Of a stretch of DNA of 64,000 nt, positions 26,024-36,017 are shown piece by piece. The notes beneath the pieces were generated by a model. It was given only the letters and a program-made list of their open reading frames with translations. It had not been told where the DNA came from and did not search any database. Both the position numbers and the translations under genes were made by a program. The DNA comes from SAR202-VII-2 sp965263165 (lineage in GTDB: Bacteria > Chloroflexota > Dehalococcoidia > Lucifugimonadales > SAR202-VII-2), in contig OZ253584.1 in assembly GCA_965263165.1 (NCBI GenBank), positions 372,001 through 436,000 of the forward strand, written 5' to 3'. Every line of letters begins with the position of its first letter. Position 1 is the first letter of the stretch.

Positions 26024-27139
26024 TTGGCTGGTCCCGAATACACCTACGATCACTGGATAGACTCTCTGGGTCTGCCCTTGTACACCGGCTTCTACATCGA
26101 AGACCTCGGCACCCTGGAACTGGCATGGTGGGAGCAGCGCCAATGCAGCGCCGCCTTCGTGAAGCTCATGGGTCAGGAGGGAGTCTGCGAGGCCCGCGTC
26201 ACAGAGATTCCACCCGGCAAAACCCTGCCTCCCCTGAAGATGGCCGTGGATGAAATCGTGTACGTCGTGGAGGGCAACGGCCTGGCGTCTGTTTGGGCCG
26301 GGGACGGCCCCCGCAAACCCTTCGAGTGGCAGAAGTTCAGCATGTTCATGCTGCCCCGCCACTGCTGGAGCCAGCTCAGCAACATGCAGGGTGACAAGCC
26401 CGCCCGCCTGCTCCACTACAACTTCCTCCCCCTGGCAATGACCACCATCCCCGATCCCGACTTCTTCATCAACAACGCCCACGAATCCCCTCAACGCCTG
26501 TACGGCAGAGAGGAGTTCTACTCCCAGGCCAAAATTACCACCGAGGAAGCCGGTATCTTCAAGCTCGTCAAACCTACCGACGTGCTCTGGAGCGGCAACT
26601 TCTTTCCCGACATGCGCGCTTGGGATAAGTTCACCCCCTTCTGGGGCCGCGGCGCCGGCGGCCAGACCATCTTCGTTCACTTCCCCGATTCCGAGATGGA
26701 CATCCATATGTCCATCTTCTCCGAAGGGACCTATAAGAAGGCCCACAGGCACGGCCCAGGCAGGGTCATCGTCATTCCCGCCGGGGAGGGGTACTCCATC
26801 ATGTGGGAGGAAGGCAAGGAGAAGATCGTCGTTCCCTGGCATGAGGCCAGCATGTTCGTCCCCCCCGGCCAGTGGTTCCACCAACACTTCAACACCGGCG
26901 CCGACCCGGCCCGGTACCTGGCCCTCCGCCCCCCGTTGCAGTTTTCAGGTTACGAGGGCGAAAAGGTCAAAGACCGCAAGCGGGACCAGATCGAATACCC
27001 CCACGAGGAGCACTGGATCCGCCAGAAGTTCGAGGACGAGCTGGCCAGCAGGGGAATGAAGTCCGCCATGCCCCGGGAAGCCTATGAAGACCCCGCTTAC
27101 GAGTGGGACTACCAAGCCGCCAAGACGGAGGCTGGCTAG
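26024..27139 (+). CDS. Bicupin protein, paralogue 1 (gentisate-dioxygenase-like C-terminal site)
   Basis: 371 residues from a TTG start with GGGGGAG upstream; this start aligns with the ATG starts of the paralogues at 61310 and 62685. Two cupin domains are visible. The N-terminal one (EIPPGKTLPPLKMAVDEIVY) has lost the HxH metal ligands. The C-terminal one keeps AHRHGPG and WFHQHFN, three histidines that could bind Fe(II) as in gentisate-type ring-cleaving dioxygenases. The conserved Glu of the standard cupin motif is absent in both domains. Function is not proven; ring cleavage of an aromatic acid is a reasonable hypothesis. The context is a Pht4-like dehydrogenase upstream and TctAB downstream. 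Confidence 0.8.
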   Translation: MAGPEYTYDHWIDSLGLPLYTGFYIEDLGTLELAWWEQRQCSAAFVKLMGQEGVCEARVTEIPPGKTLPPLKMAVDEIVYVVEGNGLASVWAGDGPRKPFEWQKFSMFMLPRHCWSQLSNMQGDKPARLLHYNFLPLAMTTIPDPDFFINNAHESPQRLYGREEFYSQAKITTEEAGIFKLVKPTDVLWSGNFFPDMRAWDKFTPFWGRGAGGQTIFVHFPDSEMDIHMSIFSEGTYKKAHRHGPGRVIVIPAGEGYSIMWEEGKEKIVVPWHEASMFVPPGQWFHQHFNTGADPARYLALRPPLQFSGYEGEKVKDRKRDQIEYPHEEHWIRQKFEDELASRGMKSAMPREAYEDPAYEWDYQAAKTEAG

Positions 27140-27290
27140 GCTGGCGTGGGCAGCCTGCCGGCGAAACGTCGACGCAGCCTGTGCCGGCCCCATTAATGAG
27201 CGTTGGCGCCAGGTGACGGCCTGAAAACCGGCCCAGGAGCCCCCATATGACGCAGTCCATTGCGGCAAAAGCCCCCGGGAGCGCCGCCCC

Positions 27291-28793
27291 ATGCTAGAAG
27301 CGTTCTTTGCCGGGCTGACCGGCATCTTCACCTTCCCCGCCTTTCCCCTGCTGCTGGCAGGCGTGGGCATCGGGTTCATCGTTGGGCTGCTGCCCGGGTT
27401 GGGTGGCGCCGTAGCCCTGGCCCTCATGATCCCCTTCACCTTTGGGATGGAGCCCATTGCCGCCTTCGCGTTCCTGTTGGGAATGCACGCGGTCACCTCC
27501 ACCACCGGCGACATCACGTCCGTGCTCTTTGGCGTCCCCGGAGAAGGAACCGCCGCCGCCACCATCCTCGACGGCCACCCAATGGCCAAGCGCGGGGAGG
27601 CGGGCCGCGCCCTTGGCGCGGCCCTGTTCAGCTCGCTCATAGGCGCCATCGTAGGCGCCATCGCCTTAGCCGCAGCCATCCCCATCATCAAGCCGCTGGT
27701 CTTGGCGCTAGGCTCACCGGAACTGTTCATGCTCACCATCTTGGGCATGACCTTCCTCGCCTCGCTATCCGGCGGCTCCGTCATCCGCGGGCTCACCTCA
27801 GGTCTCTTCGGATTCCTCCTGGCGACCGTTGGGTGGGCGACCATCGGCTCCGTGCCGCGGTATGCCTTCGACACTATCTATCTCTTCGACGGCCTTTCTC
27901 TGGTGCCCGTGGCCATTGGCCTCTTCGCCATTCCCGAGATCATAGACCTAGCCGTGCGGGGCACCTCCATCGCAGACGTCGATGAAGATGTCGGCAAGAT
28001 TGGCGGCGTCTGGGAGGGAGTGCGCGACACCTTCCGCCACTGGGGTCTCACACTCAGGGCCTCCCTCTTGGGCACGTTCATTGGGCTTGTGCCCGGTCTG
28101 GGCGGCGGTGTCGCCCAGTGGGTGGTCTACGGCCACGCCATCCAGACGGCTAAGGACCAGTCCCAATTCGGCAAGGGAGACGTCCGCGGCGTGCTGGCGC
28201 CGGGGGCAGCCAACAACTCCAAGGAGGGTGGCTCTCTCATCCCCACCATAGCCTTCGCCGTTCCGGGCTCGCTGGGTATGGCCATCCTCCTAGGGGCCTT
28301 CATCGTCGTGGGCTTGGAGCCAGGGCCGGCCATGTTGACGGAGCACTTGGACGTCACCTTCTCCCTCGTCTGGATCTTGGTGATCTCCAACATCATCACC
28401 GTGCTGGTATCGCTGCTCTTCCTAGACCAACTCGCCAAGATCACCCTCGTGAGGGGCTCGCTGATCATTCCCTTCCTCATCCTCCTCATCGTCGTGGGCG
28501 CCTTCACTACCCACAACGACCTGAGCGACATAGGGCTCCTCCTCTTCTTCGGCGCCCTCGGCTACGTCATGGTCCTTTTCCGCTGGCCCAGGCCTCCCAT
28601 GATCCTGGGCCTTGTATTGGGCGGCCTTTCGGAGCAATATCTCTTCATCACCAAGACCCGCTACAGCTTGGATTGGCTACTCTTCCCCGGCGTCATCATC
28701 ATAGCGGTCATCACCGTCCTGGCCCTGGCATACCCCATCATCCAGCAGCGCCGCGGCAACAGACAGCGAGAGGAAGATGAAGCAGAGGTTTAA
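27291..28793 (+). CDS. tctA: Tripartite tricarboxylate transporter permease TctA
   Basis: A 500-residue membrane protein with about twelve transmembrane segments. Family signatures are GIGFIVGLLPGLGGAVALAL (residues 24-43) and FIGLVPGLGGGVAQWVVYGH near residue 265, plus GVPGEGTAAATILDGHPMAK and APGAANNSKEGGSLIPT. TctA is the large channel subunit of sodium-driven TTT systems for citrate and aromatic or other carboxylates. The tctB gene overlaps its end by 17 bases. The periplasmic binding protein TctC is not encoded here and must come from elsewhere. It lies 151 bases after the first bicupin gene on the same strand. Confidence 0.94.
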   Translation: MLEAFFAGLTGIFTFPAFPLLLAGVGIGFIVGLLPGLGGAVALALMIPFTFGMEPIAAFAFLLGMHAVTSTTGDITSVLFGVPGEGTAAATILDGHPMAKRGEAGRALGAALFSSLIGAIVGAIALAAAIPIIKPLVLALGSPELFMLTILGMTFLASLSGGSVIRGLTSGLFGFLLATVGWATIGSVPRYAFDTIYLFDGLSLVPVAIGLFAIPEIIDLAVRGTSIADVDEDVGKIGGVWEGVRDTFRHWGLTLRASLLGTFIGLVPGLGGGVAQWVVYGHAIQTAKDQSQFGKGDVRGVLAPGAANNSKEGGSLIPTIAFAVPGSLGMAILLGAFIVVGLEPGPAMLTEHLDVTFSLVWILVISNIITVLVSLLFLDQLAKITLVRGSLIIPFLILLIVVGAFTTHNDLSDIGLLLFFGALGYVMVLFRWPRPPMILGLVLGGLSEQYLFITKTRYSLDWLLFPGVIIIAVITVLALAYPIIQQRRGNRQREEDEAEV

Positions 28794-29256
28794 TCCCCGG
28801 ACCTTCATAACCCTGTTCTTCCTGGGCGCCGGCATCTACGCCGTTATCGCCGCCAAGGACTGGCCCGACAGCGCGCGCCTCTTTCCCTGGCTGGCCGGCT
28901 TTGGCCTCATCGCCGTAAGCGTCATACAACTCGCCATCGACATCAGGGAGCCCGCCGGCAAGGTCATCCGCGTCATGGACTTTGAGTTTGCCTCAGGCAT
29001 CGATCCCAAGGTGGCCCGCCTCCGCATGGCCAATATCGTCGCCTGGCTGCTCGGCTTCGTCCTCTCCATTTGGCTCTTCGGATTCCACGCCGCCATCCCC
29101 CTCATGCTCTTCTCCTACCTCAAGTTTCAGGGCAGGGAGGGGTGGATTCTCAGCACCGTCCTCACCGCCATAACCTATGTCCTCTTTTGGGGCATCTTCG
29201 AGAAGCTCCTTCACCTCCCGTTTCCCCAAGCCCAGGTCTACCTCTGGTTTACGTAG
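28777..29256 (+). CDS. tctB: Tripartite tricarboxylate transporter small permease TctB
   Basis: A 159-residue membrane protein with four predicted transmembrane helices (for example ITLFFLGAGIYAVIAAKDWP and LGFVLSIWLFGFHAAIPLML). The IPLMLFSYLKFQGREGW segment between helices is common in TctB. The start codon lies within the end of tctA, giving a 17-base overlap and translational coupling; GAGGAAG precedes the ATG. It forms the small subunit of the TTT permease. Sequence conservation in this family is low, so the call leans on topology and position. Confidence 0.88.
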   Translation: MKQRFNPRTFITLFFLGAGIYAVIAAKDWPDSARLFPWLAGFGLIAVSVIQLAIDIREPAGKVIRVMDFEFASGIDPKVARLRMANIVAWLLGFVLSIWLFGFHAAIPLMLFSYLKFQGREGWILSTVLTAITYVLFWGIFEKLLHLPFPQAQVYLWFT

Positions 29257-29290
29257 AAAGAGGCCCAGGGCATATGCCATGGGCCTCTTT
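29257..29290 (+). terminator. Intrinsic terminator after tctB
   Basis: AAAGAGGCCCA (29257-29267) pairs with TGGGCCTCTTT (29280-29290). The interior contains a second small palindrome GGCATATGCC. The 3' arm ends in CTTTT. It starts directly after the tctB stop codon. Confidence 0.85.
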
Positions 29291-29487
29291 TCCCTCCCCG
29301 TCTCTCCACGCCACCCGGCAGGCGCCCCATCCTTGGCGACTCATTCATCGCCGCCTCCTCGCCATGCAGGCGCATCAAACCCGGCCTGGCGCTTCAACGC
29401 CAGCCCCAGGATAGCGCCCCGCCGGCAAATCAATTAGAATCGCGACGCTCCGCCCACTAGGGGAGCAGCCTGAAGCGGAGGAACCCT

Positions 29488-30303
29488 GTGCCCATTCAAC
29501 TACCCGGCGTAGAAGAAAAGTTTGTGGAGATGAGCCACGGCAGGACCAGATACCTGGAGGCCGGCGCCGGCGACCCCACCATCCTGATTCACGGCGTAAC
29601 CTACACGGGCGGGGCGCATAGCTGGGCCCTCAACATCGGCCAGCTGTCCAGCAAGCTGCGGGTCCTTGCCGTCGACTGCGTCGGCTGGGGCTTCGGCGAC
29701 TTCCTTCAGCAGGAATACTCCTTCGCCTACCTCGTGGACTTCATTCGGGAGTTCCAGGACGCCCTGGGCTTGGAGAAGACCAACATCGTAGGCCACTCCA
29801 TGGGGGGTTGGCTTGCCTCCGTGTTCGCCTACGAAAGCCCCAACCGCGTCGACAAGCTGGTGCTCCTCGCCGCGGGCGGGTCCAAGGTCAGGACCCTCAG
29901 TAGCATGACGGAGTTTCAGCCTCCGTCGAGAGAAGGCATCCGCAAACACCTCGACGCCACCGTAAAGGCGCCGCCGGACATGATGGACGCCCTAGAGGAG
30001 GAGCACTTCAGGACCACCGAAGTCCCCGGGCACCTGGACGCCTACCGCCGCGTTCTTGCTCACATGAACAACGGCGAGACCCGCAACCGCTACAACACCC
30101 AGCGCCGCCTGGCCCACGTCAATCTCCCAACCCTCGTGCTCTGGGGCACTGCCGATGAGATCAACGACATCGAGATGGCGCACATCTGCCACGGCCTCGT
30201 GAAGGGCGCCAAGCTCGCCCTCATCGAAGGCGGCGACCACTTCATTCCCACCAACAGATCGGAAGAAGTGAACAGGGAACTGCTGGACTTCCTGGCGGGG
30301 TGA
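29488..30303 (+). CDS. Alpha/beta hydrolase
   Basis: 271 residues from a GTG start with a GGAGGAA ribosome binding site. The nucleophile elbow is GHSMGG (Ser near residue 107), the oxyanion-hole strand is ILIHGVTYTGG, and the C-terminal GGDHFIPTN supplies the catalytic histidine. GTADEIND near residue 217 probably carries the acid. The overall pattern resembles meta-cleavage-product hydrolases (C-C bond hydrolases of aromatic pathways) and related esterases, but the substrate cannot be told. It lies between the TctAB cluster and recQ, convergent with recQ, with only 29 bases between the stop codons. Confidence 0.85.
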   Translation: MPIQLPGVEEKFVEMSHGRTRYLEAGAGDPTILIHGVTYTGGAHSWALNIGQLSSKLRVLAVDCVGWGFGDFLQQEYSFAYLVDFIREFQDALGLEKTNIVGHSMGGWLASVFAYESPNRVDKLVLLAAGGSKVRTLSSMTEFQPPSREGIRKHLDATVKAPPDMMDALEEEHFRTTEVPGHLDAYRRVLAHMNNGETRNRYNTQRRLAHVNLPTLVLWGTADEINDIEMAHICHGLVKGAKLALIEGGDHFIPTNRSEEVNRELLDFLAG

Positions 30304-30332
30304 GGCAGCGAGCATCAGGGGCGCTCCAACGC

Positions 30333-32489
30333 CTACGCCCCCTGCCCCTGACTGAGGTGGGCCCGCACCAAACGAAGCTCATCATAGGAATAGCTGTCGC
30401 CCAGCAGGTCGCGGACCGGCGTCAGGTACTCGCTGCCCGTGTGCTGGAACGCCTCCGCTATCCTGTCCAAGCGCTCCGACGCCGGCATCAGGTGCGCCAG
30501 CGGCGCGCCCTCTCCCGCCCCCACCAACCGCTCGATGTGACCGAGCACCGTCGTCACTGCGCAACCCTTCTCCCGAGCGATCTCCTCCAACGACAACCCC
30601 TGCTCCAGCAGTCTCCTCGTCTCCTGGAAGGTCGAGCCGCCAACGGTTCGGGGCCGCTCTCGTTGGCCCCGGCGGGGCGGCATCGGCGCCTCTTCCAAGT
30701 CGTTCGCCACGGCATACTCCGTGATCACGGAGAGGAAGGGGCCGGCAAACTTTGACAACTTGGCCTCCCCAACGCCGCTGATCATAGCGAAGGTCTCCCG
30801 GCGCTGCGGAAAGTAGGTGGCCATCTCCCGCAGCGAGGCGTCGCCAAACACGACAAATGGCGGCATCCCCTCCTCGTCGGCCAGGCGCTTGCGAAGCGTC
30901 CGGAGCTGCTGCCACAGCGCCTCGTCGTACGGCGGGGCCTCGGCATCCTCTCCCACCGCGTTGGCCCGGCGGGGCCTCGGCAGAACGAGGCGTCCCCGCT
31001 CCTTCAGAAACGACCAGCCCGCCGGCGTCAGCCCGAACGTCGGATATTCGCCTTCATTCTTGGCAAGGTAGCCCTTCGCCGCCAGCAACTCCACCACCTG
31101 CCGCAACTCATCGTCCGAGAAGGCGCGGCCCACCCCGTGGACCGAAAGCATATCGTGACCCAATTGACGAACGCGCTGGGAACGAGAGCCCCGCAGCACG
31201 TCGATGACGTGCCCCGCCCCGAACCGTTGCCCGGTGCGCACCACCGCCGAGAGCACCATCTGCGCAACCTCGGTGGCGTCGTATTCTTCGACCGGGGCCA
31301 GGCAGTTGTCGCAAGCCCCGCAGTTCTCCGCGTCCCATGCTTCGCCGAAGTAGTCCAGCAGATAGGCGCGCCTGCACGCCTGCAGCTCCCCAAACTTGAT
31401 GATCTGGGCCAGCATCCGCTGGGCGTGGTCCCGCTCCACCGGGTCCTCGATCTGCCGCACGAAGTGCTCTTGCTTGAACTTGTCGCCGTAGGAATAGAAC
31501 AGGACGCACTCGCTCGGCAGGCCGTCCCGCCCTGCGCGGCCCGTCTCCTGGTAGTACCCCTCGATGGATCGCGGGAGGTCGTAGTGGACCACAAGCCGCA
31601 CGTCCGGCTTGTCGATGCCCATGCCAAAGGCAATCGTCGCCACGATGATCGGCGCCTCGTCGCGGGTGAACCGCTCCTGGGTCAGCCGGCGGGCCTCCGC
31701 GTCCATGCCGGCGTGATACGGCAGGGCCTTGAATCCGCTCGCCGACAGGCTCTCGGCAATTCCCTCCGCGTCCTTGCGGGCCATGCAGTACACAATCGCC
31801 GACTCGCCACGATGCTGCTTGAGGAGCGCCACCAGCGACCGGAAGGCCCCCCGCTTGGGCCGAACCTCGTAGTTGAGGTTCGGGCGGTTGAAGCTGGCCA
31901 CAAACGACCGCTGTTGCCTCAACTCCAGTTGCTCGATGATGTCCAGGCGCACCCGTTCCGTGGCCGTGGCTGTCAGCGCCATCACGGGCGCCGAGGGAAA
32001 CTCGCGGCGCAGCCGCCGGAGATTGCGATAGTCGGGTCGAAAATCGTGCCCCCACTCGGAGATGCAGTGGGCCTCGTCCACGGCAATCAGGCTGACCTCG
32101 AGACCCCGCAGGAAGCTCAGAAAGCCCGCTGAGGCCAGCCGCTCCGGCGCAAGGTAGAGAATCCGAACAGCGCCGCTGCGAGCTTCCGCCTGAATCCTGT
32201 TGATCTGCGAGGGCGCCAGAGAGCTGTTGATGAACTCGGCGGGTAGCCCGTTGGCCTTGAGACCGTCCACCTGGTCCTTCATCAGCGCGATCAGCGGAGA
32301 AACCACCAGCGTTAGGCCATGCAGCTTCAGCGCCGGCAATTGGTAGCACAGCGACTTCCCAGCGCCGGTCGGCATCAGCAGAAACGAATCCTGGCCGGCC
32401 AGAACGCTCTGGACGGCCTCTTGCTGCAGAGGCCGGAAGGCGTCGTAGCCGAAGTGGGTCTTCAGAAGCGCGAGTAAGCTGTCAGCCAT
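30333..32489 (-). CDS. recQ: ATP-dependent DNA helicase RecQ
   Basis: 718 residues from the ATG at 32489; an upstream in-frame TTG at 32513 is the alternative and neither has a strong ribosome binding site. Domains in order are helicase N (MPTGAGKS Walker A; DEAHCISEWGHDFRPDY motif II and aromatic loop), helicase C (YYQETGRAGRDG motif VI), RecQ zinc-binding CGACDNC, winged-helix RQC, HRDC (PPYDEALWQQLRTLRKRL), and a final helix-turn-helix (TFQETRRLLEQGLSLEEIAR). The protein unwinds forked and recombination DNA. The extra C-terminal HTH-like module occurs in some long RecQ proteins. It is monocistronic. Confidence 0.95.
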   Translation of the reverse strand: MADSLLALLKTHFGYDAFRPLQQEAVQSVLAGQDSFLLMPTGAGKSLCYQLPALKLHGLTLVVSPLIALMKDQVDGLKANGLPAEFINSSLAPSQINRIQAEARSGAVRILYLAPERLASAGFLSFLRGLEVSLIAVDEAHCISEWGHDFRPDYRNLRRLRREFPSAPVMALTATATERVRLDIIEQLELRQQRSFVASFNRPNLNYEVRPKRGAFRSLVALLKQHRGESAIVYCMARKDAEGIAESLSASGFKALPYHAGMDAEARRLTQERFTRDEAPIIVATIAFGMGIDKPDVRLVVHYDLPRSIEGYYQETGRAGRDGLPSECVLFYSYGDKFKQEHFVRQIEDPVERDHAQRMLAQIIKFGELQACRRAYLLDYFGEAWDAENCGACDNCLAPVEEYDATEVAQMVLSAVVRTGQRFGAGHVIDVLRGSRSQRVRQLGHDMLSVHGVGRAFSDDELRQVVELLAAKGYLAKNEGEYPTFGLTPAGWSFLKERGRLVLPRPRRANAVGEDAEAPPYDEALWQQLRTLRKRLADEEGMPPFVVFGDASLREMATYFPQRRETFAMISGVGEAKLSKFAGPFLSVITEYAVANDLEEAPMPPRRGQRERPRTVGGSTFQETRRLLEQGLSLEEIAREKGCAVTTVLGHIERLVGAGEGAPLAHLMPASERLDRIAEAFQHTGSEYLTPVRDLLGDSYSYDELRLVRAHLSQGQGA

Positions 32490-32590
32490 ACCGCCAGCGA
32501 TTGCCTTGCGCAAGAGTGGGAGCTGTCTGGTGGGAACCAGGCCGCTTTACAGCCCTTCCACCGGCGACAGCGGAGGGCCGGCGTGGAGAC

Positions 32591-33460
32591 CTACCCTATC
32601 GCCTCCGCCAGTCGGTCGATCTGGTCCACGTCCTCTACGTGGGGGCGGAACACCAACTCATCCATGCCGGTGGACTCCATGTCATGTATGACTTGGCGCA
32701 ACTGGTGCGGCGAGGTGACCATGCCTCTCACAATGTTCCTGGCCACTTCCTCGCCCATGTTCTTGTAGTAGTCGAAGACGCTGCCCGCCCCCCGGTCGGC
32801 GATGCTCGGAGAGCCCAGCGCGCAGGCCACGCCCCCCACCAGCCTCGGAGACCCGGAGCGCCCCTCCTCCCTCCAGTATCCCTCCACGACCTTGAAGGCA
32901 TCCGCCACGCGGGATGCGTCGCCCCCGCCCGCATAAAATCCGTCCCCCCACCTGGCCACCCGGCGCAGGGCCGCGGGCACACCCCCTCCGAATAGCATCT
33001 CTGGCCCACCCCACTGGGACGGCGCAGGCCCGGCGGGCCCCACGCCCTCCAAGACCGGCTCCCCCGCCCAGATCCTCTTCACCAAGTCAAGCTGCTCATT
33101 GAAGCGCTTCCCCCGGTCATGGAAGGGAGCGTCACAAACAGCGAAGTCGTCCTCGCGCCGCCCGACGCCGAATCCGATCGTCAGCCGCCCGTTAGACAGC
33201 GAGTCAATGGTGGCGGCTTCCTTGGCCCAGATTCCGGCGTTGCGCAGAGGCAGAATGAGAATGCCCGTCAACAGGCGCACGCGGGTCGTCACGGCCGCCA
33301 GGGCCGCCAACATCATCATCGGCTCATAGCTCGGGTACACAGGCCGGTCCACGATGCTTATGGAAGAGAAAGGCCCTGCGTCCGCCTTCCTCGCCCACTC
33401 CAACGCCTGCGCTCCCTGCAACCCCTCCACGATGGTTGGTATGCCGATGCCGATCTTCAT
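32591..33460 (-). CDS. LLM-class flavin/F420-dependent oxidoreductase
   Basis: 289 residues from the ATG at 33460, which has GGAGGGG upstream and opens with the luciferase-like strand KIGIGIPTIVEG; a longer frame upstream has no family similarity. RLLTGILILPLRNAGIWAKE and SNGRLTIGFGVGRREDDF are the classical bacterial luciferase-family blocks. LRRVARWGDGFYAGGG near residue 195 is a second conserved block. Members use FMN or F420 for hydride transfer or oxygenation. The short length and the GRREDDF loop suggest an F420-type enzyme, but the cofactor is not certain. It stands alone, divergent from the molybdenum hydroxylase gene. Confidence 0.87.
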   Translation of the reverse strand: MKIGIGIPTIVEGLQGAQALEWARKADAGPFSSISIVDRPVYPSYEPMMMLAALAAVTTRVRLLTGILILPLRNAGIWAKEAATIDSLSNGRLTIGFGVGRREDDFAVCDAPFHDRGKRFNEQLDLVKRIWAGEPVLEGVGPAGPAPSQWGGPEMLFGGGVPAALRRVARWGDGFYAGGGDASRVADAFKVVEGYWREEGRSGSPRLVGGVACALGSPSIADRGAGSVFDYYKNMGEEVARNIVRGMVTSPHQLRQVIHDMESTGMDELVFRPHVEDVDQIDRLAEAIG

Positions 33461-33633
33461 ATGGCCCCTCCAAGCAGGCTCGACCCCAAGCAGGCTCAGC
33501 CCATTGTACATTCGAAGCCCGGCCCCCGTCTTGAGACCGGCGCCCCCCAAGGGCCTGCGACCCGCCCCTTCCGCTAACAATCCCACCCGTGATAAGCTAC
33601 CGCCACGTTGCGCTGGGAGGAACGATAGGAACC

Positions 33634-35886
33634 ATGACCACCTTCAACGTAGTTGGCAAGATGACCCCCCGGCTGGAGGGTCCACATAAGGTCACCGGCA
33701 ATTACAAGTACACCGCCGACTACTCGCCGGAGGGTACCCTGTGGGGCAAATGCCTCCGCAGCCCCCACCCCCACGCCCGCATCGTGTCCATCGACGTGTC
33801 CAAGGCCCTGGAGTTGCCGGGCGTCCACGGGGTGCTCACCGGCGACGATATCGACTACACCGCCCTGGTCGGTAGGAAGATCAGAGACCAACTCATCATC
33901 GCCAAGGGCAAGGTTCGCTTCGTGGGCGAGCGGGTCGCTGCGGTGGCTGCCGACGACACCGACATCGCCCAGGAAGCCCTTGACCTCATCGAGGTCGTCT
34001 ACGAGGAGCTTCCCGCGGTCTACGAGGCGCAGGACGCCCTCAAGCCCGGCGCTCCCATCATCCATGAGAACGCCCAGGCCTACCCCAGCTTTCCCAAGAA
34101 CGAAGGGGCCCCGGACCTGCCCAACATCAGCTCCTACCTCCACATTCACCACGCCGAGGAAGACCTCGACGACGTGTTCAGCAAGGCTCACCGGGTCTAC
34201 GAGCACACCTTCACGACCCAACGGGAGCACCACGGCTACCTGGAAGCCAACGCCTGCCTTGTGTCCGTCGATCAGGCCACCGGACACGCCGACGTCTGGG
34301 CGGCCGTGAAGTCTCCCGTGGCCGTCAGGAACCAGTCCGCCGACGGTCTCGGCATCGAGTCCGACCTGCTGACATTCCATCCGGTAGCTATGGGCGGCGA
34401 CTTCGGCGGCAAGGCCCACCCCATGGACATCCCCATCGCCTACCTGCTGTCAAAGGCAACAGGCCGGCCCGTCAAGTTCGCCATGACCAACACCGAAGAG
34501 CTCACGGCGTCGAACATCCGGCACCCCAGCACTATCGCGATGAAGACCGCCGTCGACCCGCAAGGCCGCTTCCTAGCCATGCAGGCCAAGGCCTGCTTCA
34601 GTACCGGCGCCTACGCAGGATTCAAACCCGCCCCTGATGGCCACTTGCACGGCGTCCATCAGGTCGGCAGTTGCTACCGCATCCCGAACTTGGATGTCGA
34701 AAGCATCATCGCTTACACGAACACCACTCCCGGAGGCCACGTCCGCGCTCCCGGCGCCCCACAGGCCATCTTTGCCGTGGAAGCTCACGTAGACCTTATC
34801 GCCAAGGACATGGGCATCGACCCCGCCGAGATCAGGCGCCGCAATCTTCTCCAAGAGGGCGACAGCGCGCCAACGGGAGAGGAGTGGGTGTCCATCCGCG
34901 CCCTCGAGACCCTGGAGGGCGCCCTCGAAGCCGCCGGGTGGGGCCAGGCCACGGCCCCCAACACCGGCAGGGGCATTTCCATTTACGAGCGCGCCGCCGG
35001 CGGCGGTGACATCAACATCACGCTCGACGTCGCCGCCGATGGCAAGGTCGTCATCAACTCTCCCATGCCCGACCCCGGCCAGGGTTGCTACACCGTGATC
35101 GCCCAGGTCGTCGCCGAGCAGCTCGGCATTGCCATGAACGACATCTCCGTCAACATCACCACCACCGACGGCGTCGTCTCCGACTCCGGCGTCGGCGCCA
35201 GCCGCGTCACCTACGTCGGCGGCCAGGCAGCCTTCCAGGCCTCGGCCAAGATACGGGACCAGATGACCGAGATCGCCTCGGAACGCCTCAACGAGTCCTC
35301 AGACCGCGTCGTCTGGGACCGCGGCGTCCGCGTCGGAGGCCGCCACGTACCCTTTGCCGAACTCGCCGGTTGGTCCGTCGCAACCCTCGGCCACGATGTG
35401 TCAGCCCACGTTCGCTTCACCGGCGGCAGGCCGGAGGCCACGTCCTTCTCCTGCCAGGTCGCCGACGTGGAGGTCGACCCCGAAACCGGCCAGGTCCAGA
35501 TCACCAAGATGTATTCAGCCCACGACGTCGGACAGATCATCAACCCCGTGGGGCACCAAGGCCAGATCGAGGGTGGCACGATCTACGGCCTCGGCATGGC
35601 GGTCACCTCAGAGCTCATCCTGGACGACGGCCGCCTGGTCACCGCCCACCTCGGCGACTACAAGCTGCCGAGCATCATGGACCTCCCGGAGTTCGAGACG
35701 GTCCTCATTGCAAAGGACGAGGGCCCCGCTCCCTACGGCGGCACGGCCATCGCTGAAGGGGCCAACGTCCCCGCTCCCGCCGCCATCGCCAATGCCGTTG
35801 CCGACGCCATCGGCGCCCCAATCCTCGACCTGCCCATCACCTCGGAAAAGGTCCTGGCCATACTGCGGAAAAAAGAGGGCAAGTAG
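33634..35886 (+). CDS. Xanthine dehydrogenase-family molybdopterin-binding subunit, copy 1
   Basis: About 750 residues from the ATG at 33634 (AGGAACC upstream). The N-terminal a/b hammerhead domain starts GKMTPRLEGPHKVTGNYKY. The molybdopterin domain carries MGGDFGGKAHPMD, the PGQGCYTVIAQVVAEQLGI block and the C-terminal AIAEGANVPAPAAIANAV. The C-terminal block normally supplies the catalytic Glu of molybdenum hydroxylases; here the usual GxGE reads AIAE. It should hydroxylate an N-heterocycle, aldehyde or similar substrate with water. The iron-sulfur and FAD subunits normally encoded beside it are missing. A second, different large-subunit gene is convergent just downstream. Confidence 0.9.
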   Translation: MTTFNVVGKMTPRLEGPHKVTGNYKYTADYSPEGTLWGKCLRSPHPHARIVSIDVSKALELPGVHGVLTGDDIDYTALVGRKIRDQLIIAKGKVRFVGERVAAVAADDTDIAQEALDLIEVVYEELPAVYEAQDALKPGAPIIHENAQAYPSFPKNEGAPDLPNISSYLHIHHAEEDLDDVFSKAHRVYEHTFTTQREHHGYLEANACLVSVDQATGHADVWAAVKSPVAVRNQSADGLGIESDLLTFHPVAMGGDFGGKAHPMDIPIAYLLSKATGRPVKFAMTNTEELTASNIRHPSTIAMKTAVDPQGRFLAMQAKACFSTGAYAGFKPAPDGHLHGVHQVGSCYRIPNLDVESIIAYTNTTPGGHVRAPGAPQAIFAVEAHVDLIAKDMGIDPAEIRRRNLLQEGDSAPTGEEWVSIRALETLEGALEAAGWGQATAPNTGRGISIYERAAGGGDINITLDVAADGKVVINSPMPDPGQGCYTVIAQVVAEQLGIAMNDISVNITTTDGVVSDSGVGASRVTYVGGQAAFQASAKIRDQMTEIASERLNESSDRVVWDRGVRVGGRHVPFAELAGWSVATLGHDVSAHVRFTGGRPEATSFSCQVADVEVDPETGQVQITKMYSAHDVGQIINPVGHQGQIEGGTIYGLGMAVTSELILDDGRLVTAHLGDYKLPSIMDLPEFETVLIAKDEGPAPYGGTAIAEGANVPAPAAIANAVADAIGAPILDLPITSEKVLAILRKKEGK

Positions 35887-36017
35887 CCCGCGCTGAATCA
35901 GCTGGCCCAGGATTCCCTCGCACAGGCGATGGCCGGTAACGGTGCCCGTGCGTCAACCAGCGCCGTCCACTCCAACGAGCCGCCCCCACTCAAAGGCGTG
36001 ATGCTCCATCAAACGCC

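Noticed and set aside
28777..29487. A TctC binding-protein gene next to tctAB
   Set aside because: After tctB there is a terminator and then an alpha/beta hydrolase. The Pht5-like protein at 48199-49128 has no signal peptide, so it is a poor candidate for TctC.
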